Origin: an uncultured Elioraea sp.
GTDB lineage: Bacteria; Pseudomonadota; Alphaproteobacteria; Acetobacterales; Acetobacteraceae
NCBI GenBank assembly: GCA_937928775.1
Contig: CALFVI010000015.1
Coordinates: 26,073-90,072, forward strand
Length of the DNA: 64,000 bases
Direction of reading: 5' to 3'
How positions within the stretch are numbered: position 1 is the first letter of the stretch; each line of letters starts with the position of its first letter. A program made the position numbers and the translations under genes. Shown one piece after another: positions 44,690-53,791 of the stretch. The notes under the pieces were generated by a model. That model made no database searches. It had not been told where the DNA came from and was given only the letters and a program-made list of their open reading frames with translations.

Positions 44690-45787
44690 ATGGCAACCAA
44701 GGCAACCAGCAGCAAGACGGCGAAAACCAAGAAGGGTGTTGCCCAAGGCGCGACTCGCGGCCGGGAGACGACGGCGAAGACCGTCAAGCCACAGGCCAAG
44801 GCGCCCGCCCGGCCGGCGACGCGCGCGGTCGCCAAGAACACGGCAAAGCCGCCGGCGAAGCGCGCGTCCGCCCCGGCAAAACAGCCAGTGGCGAAACCCG
44901 CGAAGACCGCCTCGACCAAGTCCGCCCGTAAGCCTGCGACCAGCCCCGCGGCAACCAACGCGGCCGCTGCACGCGTGGCGGCGGTCGAGGGGGCGGCGGC
45001 CGAGTCGCCCTCGTCCACGCCGGCTGCGGCGGTTGCTGTTCCCCAAGCCGAGGCTGAGGCAAAGGCGGCACCTTCGGCCGCTTCGAAGCCCGCCCCGACT
45101 GCGCAGCCGGCCACCAAGCCTGCCCCCGCCGGAGGTGCGGCCCGAAAGGTCGAGGCACCCGCCGCGGCCAGCTCGGCACCCCCTGTAGCCGCTACCACAC
45201 CGGCGGCCCCGGCGATCACGAGCGGACACGCCGCAACACCGACAGTTTCTGCGCCGCCCGCGTCGAACGCGCCCCAGATCGCGGCGGCACAGACCGAGGC
45301 TGTGGACTTCGCCGTCGGCGACCATGTGGTCTACCCAACTCACGGTGTCGGCCGCGTGACCGGCATCGTCACTGAGGAGATCGCCGGCCATCGGCTGACG
45401 CTCATCGTTGTCGAGTTTGAGGACAACCGGATGGTGCTGCGCGTGCCGGTGGCGAAGGCAAAGTCGGCCGGGCTACGCAAACTCTCCTCCCGCAAGGCGA
45501 TGGAGCAGGCGCTTGCCACGCTCAAGGGGCGGGCGCGCATCAAGCGCACGATGTGGAGCCGCCGCGCCCAGGAGTATGAGGCGAAGATCAACTCTGGCGA
45601 CCCGATCGCGATTGCCGAGGTGGTGCGCGACCTGCACCGCAACGCGGGCCAACCGGATCAATCCTTCTCGGAACGCCAGATCTATGAGCAGGCTCTCGAT
45701 CGCCTGGCGGCGGAGCTCGCCGCGATTGAGCAGGTGGACAAAGCGACGGCGACAGCAAAGCTCGTATCCTACCTGAAGACAGCCTGA
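44690..45787 (+). CDS. CarD-family transcription regulator with a histone-H1-like N-terminal tail
   Basis: A 365-residue protein. Residues from about 204 on form a full CarD domain, with the RNA-polymerase-interacting part VGDHVVYPTHGVGRVTGIVTEE and helical DNA-binding part. CarD binds the polymerase beta subunit and stabilises open promoter complexes. Residues 1-203 are low complexity, rich in Ala, Lys and Pro (KTVKPQAKAPARPATRAVAK; KPPAKRASAPAKQPVAKPAK), like histone H1 tails. Common CarD proteins are about 160-170 residues. The ATG at 44690 is taken as the start; the frame is open to 44555, but that extra stretch looks non-coding. The compositional bias changes from basic in the first 90 residues to neutral Ala/Pro later. 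Confidence 0.9.
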   Translation: MATKATSSKTAKTKKGVAQGATRGRETTAKTVKPQAKAPARPATRAVAKNTAKPPAKRASAPAKQPVAKPAKTASTKSARKPATSPAATNAAAARVAAVEGAAAESPSSTPAAAVAVPQAEAEAKAAPSAASKPAPTAQPATKPAPAGGAARKVEAPAAASSAPPVAATTPAAPAITSGHAATPTVSAPPASNAPQIAAAQTEAVDFAVGDHVVYPTHGVGRVTGIVTEEIAGHRLTLIVVEFEDNRMVLRVPVAKAKSAGLRKLSSRKAMEQALATLKGRARIKRTMWSRRAQEYEAKINSGDPIAIAEVVRDLHRNAGQPDQSFSERQIYEQALDRLAAELAAIEQVDKATATAKLVSYLKTA

Positions 45788-45938
45788 TCGGCAAGCTCTG
45801 GGCGGGGCAAGTGGCCGAGGCGGGCCCTGCCGGATCGGGCGTACCGCGAGCGCGTGGGCGCCTGTTTCGGTTTGTCCGCTGCCGCCACGCGACCATCCCC
45901 TCGCTTCGGTTCTGGTGGTGCGCCATCATGCGCGCCGC

Positions 45939-46811
45939 ATGACCGCGCCCGCCACCGGATCGGATCGTTTCGCTTGCCTTTCCGGCGCGCGCCGAGTGTG
46001 GGCTGTTGCCGCCGTGCGCGGCGAGCGGGCTCGGCTGTCGGCTCTGCACGCTGTGCTGGAACGCCGGGTCTGGCGCGGCGACCGCCTCGTCTATCTCGGC
46101 AACCTGCTCGGCGTGGGCCCTGACGTTGCGGGAGCAGTCGACGAACTCCTGGTCTTCCGCCGCGCCATTCTCGCCAGGCCCGGCTTCGAACCGGAGGACA
46201 TCGTGGTGCTGCGCGGGGCACAGGAGGAGATGCTGCACCAGCTCCTGCGCCTGCATTTCGCGCCAGGGCCGGCCACCGCGGTGGAGGCCGTGCGCTGGAT
46301 GGCCGATCATGGCGTCGCCCCGACCCTTGCCGCCTACGGCACCACGGTGGCCGAGGCGCTTCGGGTTGCAGCGCAGGGTCCGGTCGAACGGGCGCGCTGG
46401 ACCAGCGCTCTGATGGCGTCGATCCGTGCCCGGCCGGGGCATGAGAATTTGCTCACCTCGCTGAAGCGCGCCGCCTACACGGTGCCGCGCGATCTCGCCG
46501 GCGAAGCACCCGGCACCCTGTTCGTTGCCGCCGGGCTTGACCCAACCCGCCCCTTCGAGGCGCAGGGCGACGCGTTCTGGTGGCACGACGCTGGCTTCGA
46601 GCGTGCCGCAGAAGGGATTGTGGCGGAGGATGGCGCCTGCCGTCCCTGGGGCGGTTTCGCGCGTCTCGTGCGCGGGTTTTCCCGCCGCGCCGACGGGCCA
46701 ATCGAACACGGGTATGGGGTGACGCTGGATGCTGGCTCCGGCCTCGGCGGGCGGCTGGTCGCAGCGTGCCTTTCGCCGGGCGGCGAGATCCAGGAGATCG
46801 TGGAGGCGTGA
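45939..46811 (+). CDS. Metallophosphoesterase-like protein lacking metal ligands
   Basis: A 290-residue protein whose layout matches PrpA/ApaH-like calcineurin phosphatases. Motif positions that should read GDIHG, GDYVDRGPD and RGNHE instead read AAVRG (24-28), GNLLGVGPD (54-62) and RGAQE (92-96). The Asp, His and Asn metal ligands of all three are therefore replaced, while the flanking fold sequence (RGDRLVYLGN; DIVVLRG) is kept. A catalytically inactive regulatory or binding role is likely. The start at 45939 is preferred; an upstream GTG at 45915 is possible. A hairpin separates it from the convergent BI-1 gene. Confidence 0.72.
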   Translation: MTAPATGSDRFACLSGARRVWAVAAVRGERARLSALHAVLERRVWRGDRLVYLGNLLGVGPDVAGAVDELLVFRRAILARPGFEPEDIVVLRGAQEEMLHQLLRLHFAPGPATAVEAVRWMADHGVAPTLAAYGTTVAEALRVAAQGPVERARWTSALMASIRARPGHENLLTSLKRAAYTVPRDLAGEAPGTLFVAAGLDPTRPFEAQGDAFWWHDAGFERAAEGIVAEDGACRPWGGFARLVRGFSRRADGPIEHGYGVTLDAGSGLGGRLVAACLSPGGEIQEIVEA

Positions 46812-46819
46812 ACAGCAAA

Positions 46820-46845
46820 GCGGCCCAGGATTACCCCTGGGCCGC
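46820..46845. terminator. Hairpin between convergent genes
   Basis: GCGGCCCAGG (46820-46829), loop ATTACC, CCTGGGCCGC (46836-46845) forms a perfect 10-bp stem between two convergent genes and could end transcription from either side. There is no long T-run; the minus-strand side has CTTTGCTGTT. Confidence 0.65.
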
Positions 46846-46874
46846 CCGATGAACGAGACCGAACCCTGTCCGCC

Positions 46875-47660
46875 TCACTCGCTCTGGCGATTGCCGAACA
46901 GAGAGAGCAGCAGCTGAAAGAGGTTGATGAAGTTCAGGTAGAGGGCGAGCGCGTCGAACACGGTCCGCTTCGCCGCTGCTTCCGTGCCCTCAGCGTAGGC
47001 GTAGGCGATGTAGTCGGATTTGATTCGCTGCGTGTCCCAGGCGGTGAGACCAACGAACACGATCACGCCGATCACGCTGATGGCGAAGGCGAGCGCTGAG
47101 GAGGCGAGGAAGAGGTTGACCAGCGCCGCGATGATAATGCCGAACAGGCCCATGATCAGGAATGAGCCCATCTTGGTCAGGTCGCGGTTGGTGGTGTAGC
47201 CCCAGATGCTCATCGCCGCGAACATGCCGGCGGTGATGAAGAATACGCGCGCGATCGATTCCGTCGTGTAGATGACAAAGATGGTCGAGAGGCTCAGCCC
47301 CATGACCGCGGAGAAGGCCCAATAGAGCGCCTGCGCGGCAGTTGCCGACAGTCTGTTCACGCCGAAGGACAGGACGAGGATGAAGGCGAGCGGCGAGAGC
47401 ATCGCCACCCAGCCGAGGAGCGTCGGCCCGGCGACGACGCCTCTCGGCGTTACAACACGCTGATAGAAGAGCTCGAAGATGGCGGGTGTGGTCGCCACCA
47501 GCAGAGCGACGATGCCCGTGAGCAGCAGGCCGGACGCCATCCAGTTGTAGACGCCCAGCATGTACTTGCGCAGGCCGGCATCCAGCCGCGCGGCATCCAC
47601 GCCGGCGGTCGGAACCGTCTGCGTCACCGCAATGGCGCGAGGGTCGGGGTTCCAGGCCAT
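46875..47660 (-). CDS. Bax inhibitor-1/YccA family membrane protein
   Basis: A 261-residue protein with seven hydrophobic segments of the BI-1 (TMBIM) family. The conserved C-terminal parts [19 protein letters not shown] and [20 protein letters not shown] are present. BI-1 proteins are proton-sensitive calcium leak channels in characterised cases; bacterial roles include stress tolerance. The ATG at 47660 is chosen because GGGAGG lies at suitable spacing; a GTG four codons upstream overlaps that ribosome site. Confidence 0.94.
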   Translation of the reverse strand: MAWNPDPRAIAVTQTVPTAGVDAARLDAGLRKYMLGVYNWMASGLLLTGIVALLVATTPAIFELFYQRVVTPRGVVAGPTLLGWVAMLSPLAFILVLSFGVNRLSATAAQALYWAFSAVMGLSLSTIFVIYTTESIARVFFITAGMFAAMSIWGYTTNRDLTKMGSFLIMGLFGIIIAALVNLFLASSALAFAISVIGVIVFVGLTAWDTQRIKSDYIAYAYAEGTEAAAKRTVFDALALYLNFINLFQLLLSLFGNRQSE

Positions 47661-47740
47661 GGTCTCTTTCACCTCCCAAGGAAAGACACAGCGAATATGG
47701 GACAGGCAGCGTCCGAATCAATCGGGTTCCTCAGCCTGCC

Positions 47741-50323
47741 TCACTCGTTGCGAAGATAGGGGCCGGGCTTGGCGCGCCACGCCGCCGCGGTGCCCATCCA
47801 GCCGAAGCCGATCGCAAGGGCAGCGCAGGCAACGACCGTCGCCGCCAGCGTGCCCGGCAGGAACACCCAGTCGGTCCGCAGCACAAAGGTTGCGACCGCC
47901 CAGGAGGCGGCGGAGGCCACGCCGGCCGCGACGAGCCCGGCGAAGGCGCCGATCAGCCCGAACTCGACGAGGTAGGCGGCGAGGATCTGCCGCCGTGTCG
48001 CACCCAGAGTCTTCAGGATCACCGCATCCCGCACGCGCCGCCGCCGCCCGGCCACGACCGCCCCCGCCAGCACCAACGCGCCGGAGAAGAGCGTGATCAA
48101 GCCGGTGGCGGACAGCGCGGCACCGATTCGCCTGAGCAGTCCATTCACCGCCTCCAGCGCGTCGCGCACACGGATGGCGGAGACATTCGGCATCGCATCC
48201 GTCACCGCGCGCAGGAGCGGCGCTTCGGCCTCGGGGACCGCATGGACGGTCGCGATATGCGTGTGCGGTGCCGCCTCGAGAAGCCCAGGCGAAGCGATCA
48301 GGGTGAAGTTCAGCCCCATCGAGCGCCAGTCGATCAGCCGCAGGTTGGCGATCCGCAGATCGATGTCGCGGCCGAGCACATTGACCGTGAGCACGTCACC
48401 GACCCCGATGCCCCAGCCGGCGGCGAGGCGGGCATCAAACGAGACGAGCGGGTCGCCGCGATAGGTCTCCGGCCACCAGGCACCGGCGACGATGCGCGCC
48501 CCCTCAGGCGGGCGGGCGGCATAGGTGAGGCCGCGGTCGCCGCGCAGCGCCCAGGCGGTGTCCTCGGTCGCGCGCACCTCTTCCGCCGGCACGCCATTGA
48601 CGGAGACGATGCGCGCGCGCAGCGACGGCACCCGCTCGATCGACCCCACGCCAGGAATGGAGGAGGCGATGCGGTCGAACCGCTCCGCCTCGCTCGACTG
48701 GATGTCGATGAAGAAGAAGGCTGGCGCACGGTCGGGCAGGCTCTCCGTCACCTGGGATTGGATGTTGCCCTGGATCATCGCCACCGAAGCCAAGGTAGAG
48801 AGGCCGATGCCGAGCGAGACGAGCATCAACGCCGTGGTGTTGCCGGGCCTGTGCAGGTTGGCGAGGCCGAGGCGAAGGGCAGGCGGCAGATGGCGCGGCG
48901 CACGAGCGGCGAGCGCAGAGAGGAGCGAGCCGCCGAGGCGGAAGAGGAGAAGCGTACCGGCAGCGGCCGCGCAGAAGGCAGCGGCGAAACGCCGATCCTG
49001 CGCCACCGCAACGGCAAGCCCGACCAGCGCGAGGGCAAGCGCGAAGTTGGCCAGGATGACGGGCCAGCGCGGGCGGGCCGAGGCCCGCGCCACCTCGTCG
49101 CGGAAAAGCGCAACGCCGGGGATCTCCCGTGCCCGCGCCAGCGGCCAAAGCGCGAAGGTGGCGGCCGCGACCAGCCCAAAGAGGGCAGCGAGCGCGAGCG
49201 GGATGGGATAAAAGCCGATGGCCGGTGGCACCGGCAGCACGTCAGCGAGCGCCACCACCGCCACCGCCGGCACGGCCGCGCCCAAGCCAAGCCCGATCGC
49301 GATCGCCAGCGCCCCAATGACGCCGAGCTGCAGAGCGTAGGTGGCGAAGATCACCCGCGCCGGAGCGCCCAGACACTTCAGCGTGGCGATGGTGCGTCGC
49401 CGCGCCTCGAGCCAGGTGCGCACCCCCGTCGCCACCCCTATGCCGCCCACCAGCAGCGCGGTGAGGCCTGTCAGAGTGAGGAACAAAGCCGTCTGCTCGA
49501 CAAATCGGATCACCCCTGGCGCGGCCTCGGCGAAGGTGCGGATGCGCCATCCGCCATCGGGGAAGGCCGCGCGCAAATCGCGCACAAATCCGCCCACGTC
49601 TGTCCCTTCGGGCAGGCGGATTCGGTACTCGTAGCGGACCAGGCTGCCAGGCTGGATGAGGCCTGTGCCGGGGAGCGAATCGAGCGCGATCAAGGCGCGC
49701 GGCCCCAGCACCGCAGGCGAGGCGACCCGATCCGGCTCCTTCTCGACCGCGCCCACCACCCGAAACAGCCCCTCGCCGAGCCGCACTATGTCGCCAGGGC
49801 GAAGGTCGAGCCGGGCGAGCACCAGCGGTTCGGCGGCAAGCCCGGGCAGACCCTCGCGCGGGCCAAGGGCGGCGAAGACGCTACTCTCGCCGGCCACCCT
49901 CGCCTCGCCGTAGAGCGGCCAAGTGGGGCCGACCGCCTTCAGTTCGACCAGCATGCGCTCGCGCGCGCCCTTCTCGGCGATCAGCATCGAGCGCATTTCG
50001 ACCACCTCCGCCACCTGCCCGCCGCGGGCGGCGATCCAGGCCATCGCCTCGGGCGGGATCGGACGGTAGCCGACCGAGACCTCGACATCGCCACCGAGGA
50101 TGCGTCGCCCGTCCGTGCGCATGCCCTCGAGCACGGCGGAGGCGAGCGACCCAACCCCGGCGATGGCGGCGACCCCGAGGGCGAGGCAGGCGATGACGAT
50201 GCGCAGGCCCCGCGTTCCGCTGCGCAGTTCGCGCCGGGCGAAGCGCCAGGCGGTGGCGAGAAGAGGGCTGTCGCCGGGGCGATCGAGGGACCGCGGCGGC
50301 GCGGTGACAAGAGTGCCGTCCAT
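47741..50323 (-). CDS. ABC transporter permease, YbbP/FtsX-like
   Basis: An 860-residue membrane protein with an N-terminal membrane segment, a large periplasmic MacB-like domain, an FtsX domain around residues 260-400 ([33 protein letters not shown], split), a second periplasmic part and a C-terminal FtsX domain ([20 protein letters not shown]). This matches YbbP, which with YbbA and TesA forms a conserved locus proposed to act on lipids or hydrophobic compounds. The ATPase gene ends 5 bp upstream. Confidence 0.93.
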   Translation of the reverse strand: MDGTLVTAPPRSLDRPGDSPLLATAWRFARRELRSGTRGLRIVIACLALGVAAIAGVGSLASAVLEGMRTDGRRILGGDVEVSVGYRPIPPEAMAWIAARGGQVAEVVEMRSMLIAEKGARERMLVELKAVGPTWPLYGEARVAGESSVFAALGPREGLPGLAAEPLVLARLDLRPGDIVRLGEGLFRVVGAVEKEPDRVASPAVLGPRALIALDSLPGTGLIQPGSLVRYEYRIRLPEGTDVGGFVRDLRAAFPDGGWRIRTFAEAAPGVIRFVEQTALFLTLTGLTALLVGGIGVATGVRTWLEARRRTIATLKCLGAPARVIFATYALQLGVIGALAIAIGLGLGAAVPAVAVVALADVLPVPPAIGFYPIPLALAALFGLVAAATFALWPLARAREIPGVALFRDEVARASARPRWPVILANFALALALVGLAVAVAQDRRFAAAFCAAAAGTLLLFRLGGSLLSALAARAPRHLPPALRLGLANLHRPGNTTALMLVSLGIGLSTLASVAMIQGNIQSQVTESLPDRAPAFFFIDIQSSEAERFDRIASSIPGVGSIERVPSLRARIVSVNGVPAEEVRATEDTAWALRGDRGLTYAARPPEGARIVAGAWWPETYRGDPLVSFDARLAAGWGIGVGDVLTVNVLGRDIDLRIANLRLIDWRSMGLNFTLIASPGLLEAAPHTHIATVHAVPEAEAPLLRAVTDAMPNVSAIRVRDALEAVNGLLRRIGAALSATGLITLFSGALVLAGAVVAGRRRRVRDAVILKTLGATRRQILAAYLVEFGLIGAFAGLVAAGVASAASWAVATFVLRTDWVFLPGTLAATVVACAALAIGFGWMGTAAAWRAKPGPYLRNE

Positions 50324-50328
50324 CGCGC

Positions 50329-51060
50329 TCAGCCGACCCTGCGGTCGGAGACGACGCGCCCGTCGACGAGCGTGACCACGCGCCCGCAGCGTTCGGCAAG
50401 CGCAGGGTCGTGCGTGATCAGCACCAGGGTGCTGCCGAGCCGGGCGCGCAGATCGAACATCAGGTCCATCACCGCCGCCCCGGTGGCAAGGTCGAGGTTG
50501 CCGGTGGGCTCGTCGGCGAGAAGCAGCGCGGGTTCAGCGACGAGGGCGCGGGCAAGCGCCACGCGCTGCTGTTCTCCCCCAGAAAGCTGGGCGGGATAGT
50601 GGCCGAGCCGGTGCGCAAGCCCCACGGCGGCGAGGGCCTCGCGCGCGCGGGTGAAGGCGTCGCGGCGGCCGGCGAACTCGAGCGGCACGGCGACATTCTC
50701 CTCCGCCGTCATGGTTGGGATCAGGTGGAAGGCCTGGAAGACGATGCCGATCTGCGCGCGGCGGAAGCGGGCGAGCTGGTCTTCGTCCATGGCGCCGAGG
50801 TCGGCGCCGGCAATCCGGACCGACCCCGCGGTTGGCCGCTCGAGCCCAGCGAGCAACATCATCAGGGTGGACTTGCCCGATCCAGAGGGGCCGACGATGC
50901 CAACCGCCTCGCCGGCCGCGATGGCGAGCGAGATCCCGCGCAAGATGTTGACCGGGCCGGCCGCCGAGGCCACGGTGAAAGCAAGGTCGCGGACCGCGAC
51001 AATCGGGTCAGCGGTAGCAGGACCGGCCTCGGCCCGCGCGGGATGAACGATGGCGTCCAT
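50329..51060 (-). CDS. ABC transporter ATP-binding protein, YbbA family
   Basis: A 243-residue MacB/LolD-type ATPase with Walker [11 protein letters not shown]-loop [20 protein letters not shown], signature [15 protein letters not shown], Walker [14 protein letters not shown] and switch [12 protein letters not shown]. It energises the YbbP-like permease encoded 5 bp downstream. It is divergent from the TesA-like esterase gene, an arrangement known from E. coli. Confidence 0.94.
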   Translation of the reverse strand: MDAIVHPARAEAGPATADPIVAVRDLAFTVASAAGPVNILRGISLAIAAGEAVGIVGPSGSGKSTLMMLLAGLERPTAGSVRIAGADLGAMDEDQLARFRRAQIGIVFQAFHLIPTMTAEENVAVPLEFAGRRDAFTRAREALAAVGLAHRLGHYPAQLSGGEQQRVALARALVAEPALLLADEPTGNLDLATGAAVMDLMFDLRARLGSTLVLITHDPALAERCGRVVTLVDGRVVSDRRVG

Positions 51061-51748
51061 GTCGGAATCGACCTCTCCTCGCTCTCGTCGATATGGCCCG
51101 GGGGTCGGGCGGCGGGAAGCGATGGCCGCTTCGGCGAGTTTCCTCATCACGGCGTTGTGCGGCGCGGAAGCACGGGCGGAACGGCGTGAGATCCGCATCC
51201 TCGCCCTCGGCGACAGCCTCACCGCGGGCTATGGGCTCGCCCGCGGCGAGGGCTTCGTTGCCCAGCTCGAACGCGCGCTGCACGCCAAGGGCATTCCGGC
51301 ACGGGTGATCGATGCCGGGGTTTCGGGCGACACCACGGCCGGGGGCAGGGCGCGGCTCGACTGGGCCTTGGTCGACCGGCCTGATGTCGCCATCGTCGCT
51401 CTTGGCGGCAATGACGGGCTGAGGGGCATCGATCCGGCCGCCACCCATGCCAATCTCGATGCGATCCTGAGGCGATTGGGTGAGCTCAACATCCCCGCCC
51501 TGCTTGCCGGCATGCTCGCGCCGCCAAATCTCGGGGCCGAGTACGGGGAGGCATTCCGCGAGGTCTATGCGAGGCTCGCGCGCGCGCACGATGTCGTGTT
51601 CTATCCGTTCTTTCTGGAAGGTGTCGCCGGCGAACCGGCACTCAATCAACCGGACGGGATCCACCCCAACGCACGCGGGGTGGCAGTGATGGTCGAGCGC
51701 ATCCTGCCGCATGTCGAGGCGCTGATTGCGCGGGCAGGGCGGGGATGA
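51050..51748 (+). CDS. tesA: TesA-like SGNH hydrolase (arylesterase)
   Basis: An exported esterase or lysophospholipase of the SGNH family. Block I is ALGDSLTAGYGL with the catalytic Ser, block II GVSGDTTAGG, block III GGNDGLRG, and block V DGIHPNARG with the Asp-His pair. The signal region GVGRREAMAASASFLITALC with cleavage near AEARA carries a twin arginine. That segment must be translated, so the start is 51050 or 51059, both of which overlap the divergent ybbA-like start. An ATG at 51122 would leave no basic N-region. The overlap means promoters of each gene lie inside the other. Confidence 0.9.
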   Translation: MASMSESTSPRSRRYGPGVGRREAMAASASFLITALCGAEARAERREIRILALGDSLTAGYGLARGEGFVAQLERALHAKGIPARVIDAGVSGDTTAGGRARLDWALVDRPDVAIVALGGNDGLRGIDPAATHANLDAILRRLGELNIPALLAGMLAPPNLGAEYGEAFREVYARLARAHDVVFYPFFLEGVAGEPALNQPDGIHPNARGVAVMVERILPHVEALIARAGRG

Positions 51749-51773
51749 CGGCCGAGGTCGTGGAGGGCGCGGT

Positions 51774-52313
51774 ATGGTTCGTCTTTTCGTCGGGTTGGCG
51801 GTCCCCTATGAACTGCGCCTTCGCCTCTCGGGGCTCATTGCGCACCGTTTCCCCGGCGCGAAATGGGTGCCGCCGGAGAACTACCACCTGACGCTGCGCT
51901 TCATCGGCGAGGTGGACAATGGCAGGGCAGACGACATCGACGCCGGGCTGTCTGCGATCGCCGCGCGCGGCTTCGACCTCACCCTCAGTGGCGTGGGCAC
52001 GTTCGAGACCCGGGGCCGGCCGCATGCGCTGTGGGTGGGGGTAGAGCGTAATGCTGCCCTCGAACAGCTGCGCGCCAAGGTGGAAAGTGCGGTTGTGCGC
52101 GCAGGCTGCGAGCCTGAACGGCGCCGCTTCGTCCCGCACATCACCCTCGCCCGGCTCGACAATCCGGACCCGGTCCGCCTTGGCGAGTTCCTTCGCCTGC
52201 ACGGGCTGTTCCGCGCCCAGCCGGTGCCGGTAGAGCGGTTCACCCTGTTTTCGTCGCACCTTGGAAAGGATCAGGCGCACTACACGGCGGAAGCCGACTA
52301 CGCCTTGGTGTAA
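51774..52313 (+). CDS. thpR: RNA 2',3'-cyclic phosphodiesterase
   Basis: A 179-residue member of the 2H phosphoesterase superfamily. The two catalytic motifs are YHLTLRFIG (H38) and PHITLARL. The N-terminus MVRLFVGLAVPYELRLRL is typical. Characterised family members open 2',3'-cyclic phosphates and can ligate tRNA halves in vitro. A GGAGGGCG ribosome site precedes the ATG at 51774. It lies 25 bp after the esterase gene. Confidence 0.93.
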   Translation: MVRLFVGLAVPYELRLRLSGLIAHRFPGAKWVPPENYHLTLRFIGEVDNGRADDIDAGLSAIAARGFDLTLSGVGTFETRGRPHALWVGVERNAALEQLRAKVESAVVRAGCEPERRRFVPHITLARLDNPDPVRLGEFLRLHGLFRAQPVPVERFTLFSSHLGKDQAHYTAEADYALV

Positions 52314-52322
52314 GGCCACCTC

Positions 52323-52811
52323 TCAGGTCCAGGGGAGGCGAGCGCGGCCGCGCGCAAGCGAGCGCAGGCACACATCCTCCGGCACGCGCTCGAGCCCGAC
52401 AGCGCGTGCGGCGGCAAACACAACGCGTGGCTCGCCCTCGCCCTCCAGGAAGACGTCGAGCAGGCAAAAAGCGCCTCGGTAGAGCCAAGCGCTCACCTCG
52501 CCCTCATTCCGCACCAGCTCGGGCTCGCCGAGGATGGCGCGCAGGTCGGCTTCGCCGAGACCGGTGAGGTCGGCGGCGGAGCGCAGCGAACGGACGGGGT
52601 GGGCGGGGCGATCGGCAGGCGGGGGCGGCGAAATCGGGCGAGGTGCTATGGCGTGGGGCGGAACGCCCTGCCGCATCGCCTCCAGAGCGGCCCGGGCGGC
52701 GGCGATGTCAGCCAGCGCCCGCTCGGCCGCGGCGTTCGGGCCGGCTGAAGTGCCGGCGCACGCGACGGCTAGAACGGCAACCGACGCGACCGCAGTGCCC
52801 CGGACGGCCAC
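52323..52811 (-). CDS. Conserved hypothetical lipoprotein or secreted protein
   Basis: A 162-residue protein with an N-terminal hydrophobic segment ending in AVLAVACAG, a possible though weak lipobox. A Pro-rich stretch (APRPISPPPPADRPA) follows. The C-terminal part, LTGLGEADLRAILGEPELVR then GEVSAWLYRGAFCLLDVFL, resembles small SmpA/OmlA-like domains of envelope proteins. I do not recognise a named family. It ends 9 bp from the convergent thpR stop. Confidence 0.75.
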   Translation of the reverse strand: MAVRGTAVASVAVLAVACAGTSAGPNAAAERALADIAAARAALEAMRQGVPPHAIAPRPISPPPPADRPAHPVRSLRSAADLTGLGEADLRAILGEPELVRNEGEVSAWLYRGAFCLLDVFLEGEGEPRVVFAAARAVGLERVPEDVCLRSLARGRARLPWT

Positions 52812-52835
52812 GGCGTGCGGCGAGCTGGACTGGCA

Positions 52836-53387
52836 TTAGCCCCGTGCCAGGGCGGGCTCGGCGGCGGCCATCGCTGACCCGGTGGCGGCCGCAGCGGGCT
52901 GCGCCGCCTGCGCCAGGGCGGAGCCCGCGGAGGCGGCGGGAGCGCCAAGAGCGGGGATCATCTCGATCCGCCCGCTCACCTGCGCCCCTTCCTCCACCAT
53001 CAGCCGCGCGCAGCGTATCGTGCCGCTGACCCGGCCGCTGGCACGGATGACGAGCCGCCCCGTGACGGTAATCGCGCCATCGAAAGCGCCGGAGATGTCT
53101 GCGTCCTCGATTTCGGCCTCGCCGCGGAACACGCCGCTGTCGGCAATGATGAGCTCGAGTGCGTTGCGGATCGACACCTCGGCCGTGCCGTGCACCTCGA
53201 GCCGTTCGCAGTCGCTGATCGCGCCGCCAGAAAGCGCGATACCGCGGCCGACGACGAGGGCGCGACGATCCGCCTGCGGTCGGCCGGTCGGGCGCGGACC
53301 TGAGGGCGCCGCCGGGGTCGCGCCGGGCGACAACGGCATCGGTTGCGGCGGATTGGCTGGGGTGGGGATCGTCGGCTTGAGGGCCAT
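52836..53387 (-). CDS. Bactofilin (polymer-forming cytoskeletal protein)
   Basis: A 183-residue bactofilin with a central beta-helical DUF583 domain. The core runs from about residue 43 (VVGRGIALSGGAISDCERLE) through ADISGAFDGAITVTGRLVIR to QVSGRIEM. Pro- and Ala-rich disordered tails flank it, as usual for polymerising bactofilins. These form membrane-associated filaments that position cell-wall or envelope machinery. The ATG at 53387 has an AAGGAG ribosome site. It lies 24 bp after the lipoprotein gene on the same strand, in the order bactofilin then lipoprotein. Confidence 0.92.
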   Translation of the reverse strand: MALKPTIPTPANPPQPMPLSPGATPAAPSGPRPTGRPQADRRALVVGRGIALSGGAISDCERLEVHGTAEVSIRNALELIIADSGVFRGEAEIEDADISGAFDGAITVTGRLVIRASGRVSGTIRCARLMVEEGAQVSGRIEMIPALGAPAASAGSALAQAAQPAAAATGSAMAAAEPALARG

Positions 53388-53610
53388 GCCGCTCTCCTTG
53401 CGGATGTGGGTCGGGCGGGCGATCGGGTCGCCGGCCGCAACAGCGTCGTGGTCGGGCGCGCGCGTGTCCCGGCCGGCCGTGCCTGTTTCGCTTTTGGGAC
53501 GCTTGAACAGTGCCAGGGGAGACCTCGCCACTTTGCGGTTTCGGTGGTGCTGGGGGCGACTCCACCCCACACGACCCATCATAGACCGAAGTCGTTTTGC
53601 GGCAACGCCG

Positions 53611-53685
53611 TGGTGGGCGCGAGAGGGATCGAACCTCTGACCCCCACCGTGTCAAGGTGGTGCTCTCCCGCTGAGCTACGCGCCC
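53611..53685 (-). tRNA. tRNA-Val (anticodon GAC)
   Basis: On the minus strand the acceptor stem GGGCGCG pairs with CGCGCCC. The D-arm is TAGCTCAGCGGGAGAGC, the anticodon stem CCACC/GGTGG encloses TTGACAC (anticodon GAC), and the T-arm has GGTTCGATCCC. The discriminator is A and CCA is encoded. Confidence 0.96.
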
Positions 53686-53791
53686 TTTCCCCCTAGGTCT
53701 CTACCGGCGGCTGGGCGGAGGCGCAAGCGCCGCGCCGGCCTTGGCGTCGGCCGATGACAGGGCGGCCCAGGCAGTGCTTTGATGTGCGGCG

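Noticed and set aside
48242..50599. 785-aa plus-strand ORF opposite the YbbP-like permease
   Set aside because: It is an antisense shadow of a well-supported gene, with no ribosome site or recognisable domain.
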